Shown here: positions 5,104 to 14,252 of the stretch, one piece after another
Position numbering within the stretch: the first letter of the stretch is position 1
How the letters are laid out: every line of letters starts with the position of its first letter
Assembly (NCBI GenBank): GCA_900541675.1
Contig: UQKU01000036.1
Span: 1-17,991, forward strand
DNA length: 17,991 nucleotides
Direction of reading: 5' to 3'
Source: an uncultured Collinsella sp.
GTDB lineage: Bacteria > Actinomycetota > Coriobacteriia > Coriobacteriales > Coriobacteriaceae
Made by a program: the position numbers and the translations under genes
Notes under the pieces: model-generated
Database searches by the model: none
What the model saw: only the letters and a program-made list of their open reading frames with translations
What the model was told of the DNA's origin: nothing

Positions 5104-7114
5104 CATGACGCTGTTTATCGCATCGCTTGCCGTCTCGTGCATCGGTGCGCTCGCCTCGGTTCTGCTGATCAAGGCCGATAATGCCGCCAAGACCGCCGGC
5201 TGCCTTATCGGCGCCGTCGCTGCGGTGCTTTCGTTTGTGGCCGGTATCCAGGCCATGCTGGGCGATGTCACGTCGGTCGACACCATCGTGTTCTTCCCGT
5301 TTGCCCATTTCCAGCTGCTGCTCAATCAGCTGTCCGGCCTGTTCGTGGCGCTCATCTCGGTGCTTGCGTTTGCCGGTTCGATCTACGGTCTCAACTACTT
5401 TGATGAGTACCCGGGCAAAAAGGGCCGCGCCGGCTTCTTCTTTAACATCTTCGTGGCGTCCATGATGCTCGTCATCACCGCCGACAACGTGTTTTGGTTC
5501 CTGGTCGCCTTTGAGCTCATGTCGCTGACCTCGTACTTCCTGGTCGTGATCGAGGAGAACGAGAACTCCATCCATGGCGGTTGGCTCTACTTTGTAATCG
5601 CGCACGTGGGCTTTGTGCTCATCATGGCGAGCTTCCTCACCATGACCAACTTCGCCGGTGGTTCGTTTGCCTTTGCGGATTTCCGCGCTACGCAGTTTAG
5701 CCCCGCGGTCGCATCCGTGTGCTTCGTGCTCGCCTTCTTTGGCTTTGGCGCCAAGGCCGGTATCATCCCGCTGCACGGCTGGCTGCCCAAGGCACATCCC
5801 GAGGCGCCGTCCAACGTGAGTGCCCTCATGTCCGGCGGCATGATCAAGATCGGTATCTTCGGCATCCTCAAGGTTGGTCTCGACCTGCTCTCCGCCTCGG
5901 GCGTTCAGGTCTGGTGGGGCCTTATGGTCATGGTCTTCGGTGCGATCTCGTCGGTCCTCGGCGTGGCCTTCGCCCTGCAGGAGCATGACATCAAGCGCCT
6001 GCTGGCCTATCACTCCGTCGAGAACATCGGCATCATTCTGCTCGGCGTCGGCGCTTCCATGGCCGCCATGGCGCTCAACTCGGTCGGCATCGCCGTCCTG
6101 GCTCTGATGGCCGCCCTCTACCACACGTTTAACCACGCGATGTTTAAGGGCGAGCTGTTCTTGGGCGCCGGTGCGCTGCTGTACTCCACGGGTACGCGCA
6201 ATATGGAGAAGATGGGCGGCCTGTTCCGTCGTATGCCGGCAACGGCCATCTGCTTCCTCGTTGGCGCGCTTGCCATCTCGGCTATCCCGCCCTTCAACGG
6301 CTTTGTGTCCGAGTGGTTTACCTACCAGTCGCTCTTTAACGCCGCCATGCAGGGCGACAAGGCCGTCATGATCGTGGCCGTGTTCGCTGCCGTCGCGCTT
6401 GCCGTTACCGGCGCGCTGGCTGTCACGTGCTTCGTCAAGGCCTATGGTGTCTCCTTTGCCTCCGCGCCCCGCTCCGAGGCCGCGGCCAATGCCAAGGAGG
6501 TTCCCGCCCCCATGGTGTTTGCGCAGGGCCTGCTCGCGGCCATCTGCGTCGTGCTGGGCATTGGCGCTCCCGTGATTGCGCCCGTGCTGGTCGATGTCGC
6601 CGCGTCCGTGCTGCATCCGTACGGTGGCGTGTTTGCCGCCGAGGGCATGGAGCTCATGAACCAATACTCCGGCGCTGCCACCTCCACGCCCGCGATCGCC
6701 ATTGCGCTCGTGGTGCTCGTCGGCCTTGCCTGCGGTTATCGCAAGCTCAAGACCGTCGGCAAGGTGCAGAAGTCTCAGCCGTGGGCATGCGGTTATGCTC
6801 CCAACGAGCATATGCCCGTCGTGGCCACGACCTTTGCCTCCGAGGTGTCCTGGTTTATGCAGCCGCTCTACACGCTGCGCGACCGTTGCACGGCCGTCTG
6901 CTGGTCCATCGCGCACTTCTTCCAGAAGCTCACCGGCGTGGCCGAGGCTGTGGAGCCCGTACCCGACAAGGTTCTCGTCGATGCCCCGCATAAGGGCGTC
7001 GAGAAGCTCGCCGACCTCGCGACTAAGCTCGAGGGCGGCAACTACAGCATCTATATCTGCTACATCGTCGCGGCACTCGTGGTGTTCCTCGTGCTCGCCG
7101 TGCAAATGGGTTAA
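5096..7114 (+). CDS. hyfB: HyfB, antiporter-like membrane subunit (NuoL/MrpD family)
   Basis: This is a large hydrophobic protein of 672 residues, matching the length I recall for E. coli HyfB. It belongs to the proton-translocating antiporter family shared with complex I NuoL/M/N and Mrp antiporters. Family marks include FFGFGAKAGIIPLHGWLPKA, with WLPKAH at 229-234, followed by HPEAPSNVSALMSG and DIKRLLAYHSVENIGI. The long C-terminal part after about residue 500 contains QPWACGY, as in HyfB, and ends in a hydrophobic helix. The start follows AAGGGAG at 5081-5087 and overlaps hyfA. It sits in the membrane arm with HyfC-F and may move H+ or Na+. Whether this complex really pumps ions is not settled by sequence. 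Confidence 0.93.
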   Translation: MDSMTLFIASLAVSCIGALASVLLIKADNAAKTAGCLIGAVAAVLSFVAGIQAMLGDVTSVDTIVFFPFAHFQLLLNQLSGLFVALISVLAFAGSIYGLNYFDEYPGKKGRAGFFFNIFVASMMLVITADNVFWFLVAFELMSLTSYFLVVIEENENSIHGGWLYFVIAHVGFVLIMASFLTMTNFAGGSFAFADFRATQFSPAVASVCFVLAFFGFGAKAGIIPLHGWLPKAHPEAPSNVSALMSGGMIKIGIFGILKVGLDLLSASGVQVWWGLMVMVFGAISSVLGVAFALQEHDIKRLLAYHSVENIGIILLGVGASMAAMALNSVGIAVLALMAALYHTFNHAMFKGELFLGAGALLYSTGTRNMEKMGGLFRRMPATAICFLVGALAISAIPPFNGFVSEWFTYQSLFNAAMQGDKAVMIVAVFAAVALAVTGALAVTCFVKAYGVSFASAPRSEAAANAKEVPAPMVFAQGLLAAICVVLGIGAPVIAPVLVDVAASVLHPYGGVFAAEGMELMNQYSGAATSTPAIAIALVVLVGLACGYRKLKTVGKVQKSQPWACGYAPNEHMPVVATTFASEVSWFMQPLYTLRDRCTAVCWSIAHFFQKLTGVAEAVEPVPDKVLVDAPHKGVEKLADLATKLEGGNYSIYICYIVAALVVFLVLAVQMG

Positions 7115-7126
7115 GGAGGGGAGAGC

Positions 7127-8053
7127 ATGAACAACATCGTACTTGCCGTTCTGCAGGGCGTGGTCGTCATGGCCGTCGCACCGTTCTTCTCCGGTCTCGG
7201 CCGCGTGATCCGCGCCAAGATGCACAACCGTCGCGGCCCCAGCATCATGCAGGACTACCGCGACCTGGCCAAGCTCTTTGCGCGCCCCGAGTCCCAGAGC
7301 GAGGATGCGAGCTTTGCGCTGCGCATTATGCCGCCGCTGTTCTTCGCCGTCGCCTTTATGCTCGCGATGGGTCTGCCGCTCTTTACGGCACAAAGCCCCA
7401 TCCCGGTCTTTGGTGACGCCATCACCATCATGTACAGCCTGGCGCTCGCCCGCTTCTTCTTCGCCCTCTGCGGTGTGGATTCGTCCAACGCTTACGCCGG
7501 TATCGGCGGCGTCCGCGAGCTGCTCATGAGCGTGCTCATCGAGCCGTCCATGCTGCTGGCGCTGTTTGCCGCCGCCCTGGTGTGCGGCTCCACCGACATC
7601 GCCACCATGGGTCAGCACATCATGACGGGCGCCATCGACGCGCCGGTCGCCGTGATCCTCGCCGGCATCGCCTTTGCGATTGCCTGCTACATGGAACTCG
7701 GCAAGCTGCCCTTTGATCAGGCCGAGGCCGAGCAGGAGCTTCAGGAAGGCCCGCTCGCCGAGCTTTCCGGCCCGTCGCTCGCCATGGCCAAGCTCGCCAT
7801 GTCCATGAAGCAGGTCCTGGTCGTTGCCTGGTTCTGCGCGATCTTCGTCCCCTGGGGCGAGCCCGCGGCCGTGGGTATCGCGGCCGTTCTGGGCGCGGTC
7901 ATCTTCCTGGTGAAGTGCCTGATCGACTTTGTCGTATGCGGCGTGATCGAGAACTCCTGCTCGCGCTCGCGTTTTAAGGTGCTTGGCAATCAGACCTGGG
8001 CCGTCGTGGGCATCGCCGTTCTGGCGTTTGTCTTCGTGGTCGTCGGCGTGTAG
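7127..8053 (+). CDS. hyfC: HyfC, membrane anchor subunit (NuoH family)
   Basis: This 308-residue integral membrane protein belongs to the NuoH/HycD/HyfC family, which docks the peripheral hydrogenase arm to the membrane. Diagnostic features are the basic cytoplasmic loop RAKMHNRRGPSIMQDYRDLAKLF near residues 30-52 and the acidic, conserved loop YMELGKLPFDQAEAEQEL (about 188-205), which lies next to the quinone-site region in complex I. The length is close to E. coli HycD and HyfC. A strong AAGGAGGGG overlaps the hyfB stop, and the start is 12 bp after it. The gene lies in the conserved order hyfB-C-D. Confidence 0.93.
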   Translation: MNNIVLAVLQGVVVMAVAPFFSGLGRVIRAKMHNRRGPSIMQDYRDLAKLFARPESQSEDASFALRIMPPLFFAVAFMLAMGLPLFTAQSPIPVFGDAITIMYSLALARFFFALCGVDSSNAYAGIGGVRELLMSVLIEPSMLLALFAAALVCGSTDIATMGQHIMTGAIDAPVAVILAGIAFAIACYMELGKLPFDQAEAEQELQEGPLAELSGPSLAMAKLAMSMKQVLVVAWFCAIFVPWGEPAAVGIAAVLGAVIFLVKCLIDFVVCGVIENSCSRSRFKVLGNQTWAVVGIAVLAFVFVVVGV

Positions 8054-8068
8054 GAGAAGGGAGAAACA

Positions 8069-9526
8069 ATGTCATTTGCAGTCAGTCTGTCCCTTCTCGG
8101 CTTGGTCGCTATTGCGGCCCCGATGGTGGCCTCGGTGCTCGTCGCCCTGTTCCCCCGTCCGTACGCCAAGTGGTTCAGCGTTTTGGGTGCCGCCGTCTCG
8201 ACGGTCTGCACCGTCGCCCTCGCCGCGAATTTCGCTGGCGCCGGCATGCCCGACACGCAGGTCTCCCTGATCTCGTTTGGGCAGACCCTCGTCATGGGAT
8301 TCACCTTCGATCGCATGAGCACACTGCTCGCGCCCGCCTTTGTGGGTATCGGCCTGCTTGTCGTGATCTATTCGATTCCCTATATGAGCGAGAATAACCG
8401 TGAGCATCCCGACGCACCGCGTCGTCGCTTCTACGCGTACCTCGCGACCTTCATCGGCGCCATGGCCGGCCTTGTGTACAGCTCGACCCTTTTGGGCCAG
8501 CTCGTGTTCTTTGAGATCACGGGTGCGTGCTCTTGGGGCCTCATTAGCTACTACATGTCGCCTACCGCCAAGAAGGCCGGCATGAAGGCCCTGATTATTA
8601 CGCATATCGGTGCGCTCGGCCTGTATCTGGGCGCCGCCATCGTGTTTGCCCACACCGGCACCTTCGCCATCACCGCGATTGCCGGCCTCGACGCCAAGCT
8701 CAAGGCTATCGTCCTTTTGCTCGTGCTGTTTGCGGCTTGGGCAAAGTCCGCACAGGTCCCCATGTACATGTGGCTGCCTTCGGCCATGGAGGCACCGACG
8801 CCTGTTTCGGCCTACCTGCATGGCGCCTCGATGGTTAAGGTCGGCGTGTGCGTGTTCGCGCGTGCACTCGTCTCTGCCGGCGAGATTCCCGAGATCGTGG
8901 GCTGGGTCGCCATTATCGACGCCATGGTCACCATGCTCTTTGGTTTCCTTATGTACCTGCCGCAAAAGGACATGAAGCGCCTGCTGGCCTTCTCCACGAT
9001 CGCCCAGCTCTCCTATGTGTTCTTTGGTTTGGGCCTTTCGGTCTTTGGCAGCCAGCTGGCCTTTGACGGTGCCGTGTGCCACATCTTTAACCACGCTTTC
9101 GCCAAGACCCTGTTCTTCCTGATCGCCGGTTCGTTCTCCTTTACCCTCGGCACGCGTATGCTGCCCAAGCTTCGCGGCATCGTAAAGAAGTACCCGATCT
9201 CGGGCGTGGGCTTTGGTGTCGCGGCGCTCGCCATTGCCGGCGTGCCGCCCATGAACACGTTCTTCTCGAAGTTCCAGATCATCGCCGGCGGCTTTTCTGT
9301 GGGTGCCGGCAACGTTGCGATCCTGGTGCTCGTGTGCATCATGGTCGCCGAGACCGTCGCCACCTTTGCCTGGTTCCTTAAGTGGATGGGCTATTGCCTG
9401 CCCGGCGAGCCGAGCGACGAGGTCGCTGCGGGAGCCCCGCTTCCCCGAGCGATGGCGTTCGTGTTCATCGTGCTCATCATCATGGTTATCGTCAGCGGCC
9501 CGCTTTCGGCCAGCTGGATCGGTTAG
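8069..9526 (+). CDS. hyfD: HyfD, antiporter-like membrane subunit (NuoL/MrpA-D family)
   Basis: This 485-residue polytopic protein (E. coli HyfD is about 480) is the second of three antiporter-like subunits. The family motif WLPSAMEAPTPVSAYLHGAS begins at residue 235, and DMKRLLAFSTIAQLSYVF and HIFNHAFAKTLFF follow it. HyfD is absent from the simpler FHL-1 (Hyc) complex, so its presence types this locus as hydrogenase-4. The start follows AAGGGAG at 8057-8063. The gap after hyfC is 15 bp and the gap before hyfE is 13 bp. Numerous ATGs nearby are internal or in other frames. Confidence 0.92.
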   Translation: MSFAVSLSLLGLVAIAAPMVASVLVALFPRPYAKWFSVLGAAVSTVCTVALAANFAGAGMPDTQVSLISFGQTLVMGFTFDRMSTLLAPAFVGIGLLVVIYSIPYMSENNREHPDAPRRRFYAYLATFIGAMAGLVYSSTLLGQLVFFEITGACSWGLISYYMSPTAKKAGMKALIITHIGALGLYLGAAIVFAHTGTFAITAIAGLDAKLKAIVLLLVLFAAWAKSAQVPMYMWLPSAMEAPTPVSAYLHGASMVKVGVCVFARALVSAGEIPEIVGWVAIIDAMVTMLFGFLMYLPQKDMKRLLAFSTIAQLSYVFFGLGLSVFGSQLAFDGAVCHIFNHAFAKTLFFLIAGSFSFTLGTRMLPKLRGIVKKYPISGVGFGVAALAIAGVPPMNTFFSKFQIIAGGFSVGAGNVAILVLVCIMVAETVATFAWFLKWMGYCLPGEPSDEVAAGAPLPRAMAFVFIVLIIMVIVSGPLSASWIG

Positions 9527-9539
9527 GAGGTAGAACGAC

Positions 9540-10193
9540 ATGGGTTATTCGATCGTCAACATCCTTGGCGGCCTTCTGATCGTCACGTCCACCATGGTGG
9601 TCGTCTCAAAGAACATCAAGCACGCCATCAGCTGGTATGCGGTGCAGTCACTGGTGCTCGTGGGACTGCTCGCTACGCTCGGTGCCACCACCGGTGCGCA
9701 GGAGCTGCTTATGTGGGCTGGATCTGCCTTTATCACCAAGGTCGTCCTGGTCCCTTACATTCTCAACCGCGCATACAAGAAGATGGGCGAGCCGAGCGAC
9801 GCATCGCTCAAGGCCGGCCTTAAGCCCGCGTGGGCCATTTGCATCATCGCCGTCGAGGTCGCGATTTGCTTTGCCGTCGTGACGCAGATCAGCCTGCCCA
9901 CGGCCGAGGTTGCAACGCCAGCGCTCGCCATTAGCTTCGCTCACTTCTTCGTGGGCCTCACCTGCATCATCTCGCAGCGCAACATCATGAAGCAGATCTT
10001 TGGATACTGCCTTATGGAAAACGGCAGCCATGTGACGCTCGCGCTTTTGGCCCCCACCGCTCCCGAGATCATCGAGATCGGTATCGCCACCGACGCCATC
10101 TTTGCCGTCATCATCATGTCCATCGTCGTGCGTCGCATTTGGGACGACTCCCACTCGCTCGATGCGCGCGACCTGTCCGAGCTGAGGGGGTAG
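9540..10193 (+). CDS. hyfE: HyfE, small membrane subunit of hydrogenase-4
   Basis: This 217-residue membrane protein is nearly identical in length to E. coli HyfE (216). Shared stretches include SAFITKVVLVPYI, SQRNIMKQIFGYCLMENGSH and EIGIATDAIFAVIIM. The latter part resembles NuoK/MrpC-type subunits, which carry buried acidic residues (here E in LMENGSH). HyfE is another marker of FHL-2 rather than FHL-1. TAGGAGGT overlapping the hyfD stop gives a clear start. It is followed after 3 bp by hyfF. Confidence 0.93.
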   Translation: MGYSIVNILGGLLIVTSTMVVVSKNIKHAISWYAVQSLVLVGLLATLGATTGAQELLMWAGSAFITKVVLVPYILNRAYKKMGEPSDASLKAGLKPAWAICIIAVEVAICFAVVTQISLPTAEVATPALAISFAHFFVGLTCIISQRNIMKQIFGYCLMENGSHVTLALLAPTAPEIIEIGIATDAIFAVIIMSIVVRRIWDDSHSLDARDLSELRG

Positions 10194-10196
10194 TCC

Positions 10197-11756
10197 ATGG
10201 AAACGTTGATTCTCGCCCTGCTCGCGACTCCTTTGCTGTTCTCGCTGGTCATGGCGTTTTTGCCCAAGAACACGTCCTATAACGTGTTTGCCGGTCTCAA
10301 CCTGGTCTCCGTCGCAGCCGTCCTGGTGCTGTCGATTATGACGGCCGGTTACGTCCTTATGAGCGGCGACACCGCGAGCGCTTTTGGCCTGTGGTTCCAC
10401 CTCGATTCGCTGGGCGCCATCTTTGTGATGCTCATCGGCTTTATCGGTTTTCTCACGGGGCTGTTCTCGCTGCCCTATGTAAAGGCCGATATCGAGGAGG
10501 GCTCCATGCCCGCCGAGCGCGCCAAGCAGTATTTTGCGCTGTTTAGCCTGTTTGTGTTCACCATGCTGCTTGCGTGTCTGTCCAACAACATGATCCTCAC
10601 GTGGGCCGCCGTGGAGGCAACAACGCTTTCCACCGTGTTCCTGGTGGGTATCTACAAGAACAAGACGGCTCTCGAGGCTTCTTGGAAGTATGCGATGGTC
10701 TGCACCGCCGGCGTGGCCTTCGGCCTGTTCGGTACGCTGCTGATCTACGCCAACGCCGCCGACGTGATTCCCAACGCCCATGAGGCCGCATTCCTGTCGT
10801 GCGTGCTGCCGTATGCCGACCAGTTCGACCCGACGCTCATGCGCCTCGCCTTTGCGTTTGTCGTGATTGGCTTTGGCACCAAGGCCGGCCTGTTCCCCAT
10901 GCACACTTGGCTGCCCGATGCCCACTCCCAGGCCCCGAGCCCTGTCTCGGCCCTGCTCTCGGGCGTGCTGCTTAAGTGCGCCATGCTTGTGATCATGCGC
11001 TTCTACGGCTTTACTATCCAGGCCGTGGGCGCCGAGTATCCGCAACTTTTGCTGCTGATCGTCGGCACGCTGTCCATTTTGGTGGCGGCACTCTCGATGT
11101 TTCGCCAGGACGATCTCAAGCGCCGCTTTGCGTACTCGTCTGTGGAGAACGTGGGCGTTATCGCCCTGTGCCTGGGTATCGGCGGCCCGCTGGGTATCGC
11201 CGCGGCCCTGCTGCACTGCGTGTTCCACGGCTTTACCAAGACGCTTGCCTTCTGCGTTTCCGGCAACATCCAGCACGCCTTTGGCACGCGTAGCCTGGCC
11301 AAGATCCAGGGTGTCGTCGAGGTTGCTCCCGCAACCGCCGCGCTCGCCATCCTGGCGCTGCTCGGTCTTGGCGCCTTCCCGCCCTTTGGCATGTTTATCT
11401 CCGAGTTCCTGACTTTTGTCGCCGGTGTTACCTCCGGTCCCATGTGGCTGGTCGTCGTGGTCGCCCTCGGTCTTACCGTGGCCATCTCCGCGCTCACCCG
11501 CATCGCACTCAAGTCGGTATTCGGCCACGCGCCTCAAGGCATGGGCAAGCATGAGGCCCCGGCGCTCATACTTATCCCCGAAATCATCCTGGCTGTCATG
11601 ATCTTGTGGTTTGGCATCGCCACCCCGCTGCCCCTTGTGCACGGTGTGGAGACCGCGACCGGCATCGTGCTCGAGCAGAGCACCGAGGAACTTCACGCGA
11701 CGCCGATGTACCGCGCTGTGTTCGGTACCGAGACCGCTCAGAGCGAGGTGGAGTAA
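10197..11756 (+). CDS. hyfF: HyfF, antiporter-like membrane subunit (NuoL/M/N family)
   Basis: This 519-residue polytopic protein (E. coli HyfF 526) is the third antiporter-like subunit. FGTKAGLFPMHTWLPDAHSQ, with WLPDAH from residue 238, and APSPVSALLSGVLLK are classic for the family, followed by DLKRRFAYSSVENVGVI. The purine-rich GAGGGGG just before the hyfE stop serves as ribosome site. Together with HyfB and HyfD it gives this complex three potential ion channels, against one in FHL-1. The coding sequence ends 3 bp before hyfG. Confidence 0.93.
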   Translation: METLILALLATPLLFSLVMAFLPKNTSYNVFAGLNLVSVAAVLVLSIMTAGYVLMSGDTASAFGLWFHLDSLGAIFVMLIGFIGFLTGLFSLPYVKADIEEGSMPAERAKQYFALFSLFVFTMLLACLSNNMILTWAAVEATTLSTVFLVGIYKNKTALEASWKYAMVCTAGVAFGLFGTLLIYANAADVIPNAHEAAFLSCVLPYADQFDPTLMRLAFAFVVIGFGTKAGLFPMHTWLPDAHSQAPSPVSALLSGVLLKCAMLVIMRFYGFTIQAVGAEYPQLLLLIVGTLSILVAALSMFRQDDLKRRFAYSSVENVGVIALCLGIGGPLGIAAALLHCVFHGFTKTLAFCVSGNIQHAFGTRSLAKIQGVVEVAPATAALAILALLGLGAFPPFGMFISEFLTFVAGVTSGPMWLVVVVALGLTVAISALTRIALKSVFGHAPQGMGKHEAPALILIPEIILAVMILWFGIATPLPLVHGVETATGIVLEQSTEELHATPMYRAVFGTETAQSEVE

Positions 11757-11759
11757 CGA

Positions 11760-13532
11760 ATGATTGAAACTGAGAACAAGGTGTACGCCCGTCGCTGCGA
11801 GAGCCATGTCGAGGCCCTGCGCCGCGCCGTTCCAGGCTGCATCGAGAAGGTCGAGTGGCAGTGCGAGGACCAGCTGACGATTACCGTCAAGCAGGACAAG
11901 CTGCCCGAGGCCGTCCACTACCTGTATTACGAGCGCTACGGCTGGATTCCCGTGATCATCGGCAATGATGAGCGCAGTCTGTGCGGCCGTTACGCTGTGT
12001 ACTACGTCATCTCCATGGAGGGGGAGGACCCCGGTTGGGTGACCGTGCGCACCGAGGTCGATCCCGCCAAGATGACGTTCCCGTCCGTGACGCCGTTCGT
12101 CCCCGCCTGCGTGTGGGGCGAGCGCGAGCTTCGCGACATGTTCGGCCTGATCCCCGAGGGCCTGCCCGATCGTCGTCGCCTGGTGCTGCCCGACGATTGG
12201 CCCAGCGGCCTGTACCCGCTGCGCAAGGACTCCATGGACTACCGTTTCCGTCCCGCTCCCGCGAGCGACATGGAAAACTACGAGTTCTTGGCCGATACCA
12301 AGGGCAAGGAGACGACGCTCGTCCCCATGGGCCCGCTGCACATCACCTCCGACGAGCCCGGCCACTTCCGCCTGTTCGTTGAGGGCGAGACGATCGTCGA
12401 CGCCGACTACCGTCTGTTCTACGTGCACCGCGGCATGGAGAAGGTCGCCGAGACGCGCCTGAACTATGATGCCGTGACGTTCCTCGCCGACCGCATCTGC
12501 GGCATCTGCGGCTGCGCCCACTCGGTGGCCTATGCCGAGGCCGTCGAGCGCGCCCAGGGCATTCATGTTCCGCCGCGCGCCCAGTACATCCGCGCCATCA
12601 TGCTCGAGGTCGAGCGCCTGCACTCGCATCTGCTCAACATTGGCCTGGCGTCGCACTACACGGGCTTCGACTCCGGCTTCCAGCAGTTCTTCCGCGTCCG
12701 CGAGAAGTCCATGGACCTGGCCGAGAAGCTCTCCGGTCACCGCAAGACCTACGGCCTCAACGTGATCGGCGGCGTGCGTCGCGACATTTTGGCCGAGCAG
12801 AAGCTTTCCACGCTCACGACCATTCACCAGCTGCGCTCCGAGGTTCAGGAGCTCGTCGACGTCTTGCTCTCCACGCCCAACTTTATTGAGCGTACGAGTG
12901 GCATCGGCATCTTGGACCGCAAGATCGCACGCGACTTCTCGCCGGTCGGCCCGCTCATGCGTGGCTCGGGCTATGCCCGCGACGTGCGCTTTGACCATCC
13001 CTTCGACGGCTACGCCGATCCGGATATTCAGAAGATGCACGCCGCCACGGCCGACACCTGCGACGCCTTCGGCCGTACCGCCGTTCGCATCCAGGAGGTC
13101 TACGATTCGATCGACATGATCGAGACCATGCTCGAGAACTGCCCGTCGGGCCCCATCCTCACCACGGATTGGGAGTACACCCCGCACAAGTACGCCATCG
13201 GCGCCACTGAGGCGCCGCGCGGCGAGGACGTGCACTGGGCGATGCTCGGCAACAACCAGAAGTGCTACCGCTGGCGCGCCAAGGCCGCCACGTACAGCAA
13301 CTGGCCGGTCCTGCGCTACATGTTCCGCGGCAACACCGTGGGCGACGCGGCGCTGATCGTCGGTTCGCTCGACCCGTGCTACTCCTGCACCGACCGCGTG
13401 ACGGTGACCGATGTCGCCGCCAAGCGCGACCACGTGCTCGACAAGGAGCAGTTCGAGAACGTCTGGCGCGACAAGTCGCCGCTTGCGGGCGAGGGCACCA
13501 TGGCCGCTCCGCTCGATGAGGAGGCGCTCTAA
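11760..13532 (+). CDS. hyfG: HyfG, [NiFe]-hydrogenase large subunit (NuoC-NuoD fusion, group 4a)
   Basis: This is the catalytic subunit that reduces protons to H2 on the cytoplasmic side. Roughly the first 175 residues form a NuoC-like domain (CVWGERELRDMFGLIPEG); the rest is NuoD-like. The nickel-iron ligands are complete: C247 and C250 in RICGICGCAHS, and C540 and C543 in DPCYSC. The last motif is followed by TDR, where E. coli HycE is cut after Arg by HycI. Here cleavage after R546 would release 44 residues, against 32 in HycE. The protein has 590 residues, slightly longer than E. coli HycE and HyfG. The start is 3 bp after hyfF, with GAGGTGGAG as ribosome site. The maturation protease is encoded four genes downstream. 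Confidence 0.96.
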   Translation: MIETENKVYARRCESHVEALRRAVPGCIEKVEWQCEDQLTITVKQDKLPEAVHYLYYERYGWIPVIIGNDERSLCGRYAVYYVISMEGEDPGWVTVRTEVDPAKMTFPSVTPFVPACVWGERELRDMFGLIPEGLPDRRRLVLPDDWPSGLYPLRKDSMDYRFRPAPASDMENYEFLADTKGKETTLVPMGPLHITSDEPGHFRLFVEGETIVDADYRLFYVHRGMEKVAETRLNYDAVTFLADRICGICGCAHSVAYAEAVERAQGIHVPPRAQYIRAIMLEVERLHSHLLNIGLASHYTGFDSGFQQFFRVREKSMDLAEKLSGHRKTYGLNVIGGVRRDILAEQKLSTLTTIHQLRSEVQELVDVLLSTPNFIERTSGIGILDRKIARDFSPVGPLMRGSGYARDVRFDHPFDGYADPDIQKMHAATADTCDAFGRTAVRIQEVYDSIDMIETMLENCPSGPILTTDWEYTPHKYAIGATEAPRGEDVHWAMLGNNQKCYRWRAKAATYSNWPVLRYMFRGNTVGDAALIVGSLDPCYSCTDRVTVTDVAAKRDHVLDKEQFENVWRDKSPLAGEGTMAAPLDEEAL

Positions 13533-13533
13533 T

Positions 13534-14250
13534 ATGCTGAAGCTTTGGAAGGTTAACGCCAAGGCCGGCGACGCGACGGTCAAGTACCCGTTTGCGCCGT
13601 TCCTCACCAACAAGGACATGCGCGGCAAGCCCGAGCACAACGCGGAGCTCTGCATCGCCTGCGGTGCCTGCGGCGTGGCGTGCCCGGCCGATGCCATTCG
13701 CATGGACACCGACCTTGCGGCCGATACCATCACCTGGTCGATCGACTACGGTCGCTGCATCTTCTGCGGCCGCTGCGAGGAAGCCTGCCCCATGGAGGCC
13801 ATCAAGCTTACCGAGGAGTTTGAGCTGGCCGTCATGAGCAAGGACGACCTCACCAGCAAGAGCGTCTATACGCTCGAGCACTGCTCGCGTTGCGGTAAGC
13901 CGTTTGCCCCGCACAAGGAGATCGACTACGCCAAGCGCCTGCTGCAAAAGGTCGGCGGCATGGAGGCCATCCAGGCCGCCCGTACCGTTGGTATGTGCCA
14001 GGAGTGCAAGCGCGAGCTCGACGCCCTGCGCGCCGCCTCGGCCGTAAAGACCGGTAACGCGCGCGGCATGGCTGCCAACGAGACGCTTGCGTCCGGTGAG
14101 CCCCAGGGCCCCGGCATGGAGTATCTGGGCGGCCACGGTGTGAATCCGGAGTATGTCGACCGCGAGCTCAACCCCGATGCGCCCGAGATCCCCGCTGGAC
14201 CTGCACCGGTCGAGGGCATCATCATGGATTTTGAAACGAAGGAGGAGTAA
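13534..14250 (+). CDS. hyfH: HyfH, NuoI-like two-cluster ferredoxin subunit with zinc-ribbon-like motif
   Basis: This subunit passes electrons along the peripheral arm to HyfI. Two [4Fe-4S] sites are seen: C40/43/46/50 (CIACGACGVACP) and C75/78/81/85 (CIFCGRCEEACP). They are followed by CSRC (117/120) and CQEC (155/158), a paired CxxC that E. coli HycF also has and that suggests a zinc or rubredoxin-like site. The ATG at 13534 starts one base after the hyfG stop and follows GAGGAGG. Longer in-frame starts inside hyfG are rejected. At 238 residues it is about 55-60 longer than E. coli HycF/HyfH. The extra C-terminus (from about 180) is rich in Gly and Pro and matches nothing I recognise. Confidence 0.92.
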   Translation: MLKLWKVNAKAGDATVKYPFAPFLTNKDMRGKPEHNAELCIACGACGVACPADAIRMDTDLAADTITWSIDYGRCIFCGRCEEACPMEAIKLTEEFELAVMSKDDLTSKSVYTLEHCSRCGKPFAPHKEIDYAKRLLQKVGGMEAIQAARTVGMCQECKRELDALRAASAVKTGNARGMAANETLASGEPQGPGMEYLGGHGVNPEYVDRELNPDAPEIPAGPAPVEGIIMDFETKEE

Positions 14251-14252
14251 CC

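Noticed and set aside
5045..7618. An 857-codon minus-strand frame over hyfA-hyfC
   Set aside because: It is a shadow of codon bias: composition is dominated by His, Gly, Asp and Arg and it lies wholly opposite conserved membrane-protein genes.
9648..13733. A 1361-codon open frame on the minus strand across hyfE, hyfF and hyfG
   Set aside because: It is antisense to three well-recognised genes, is rich in His, Gly, Arg and Asp as expected for the complement of biased GC-rich codons, and shows no family motif or ribosome site.
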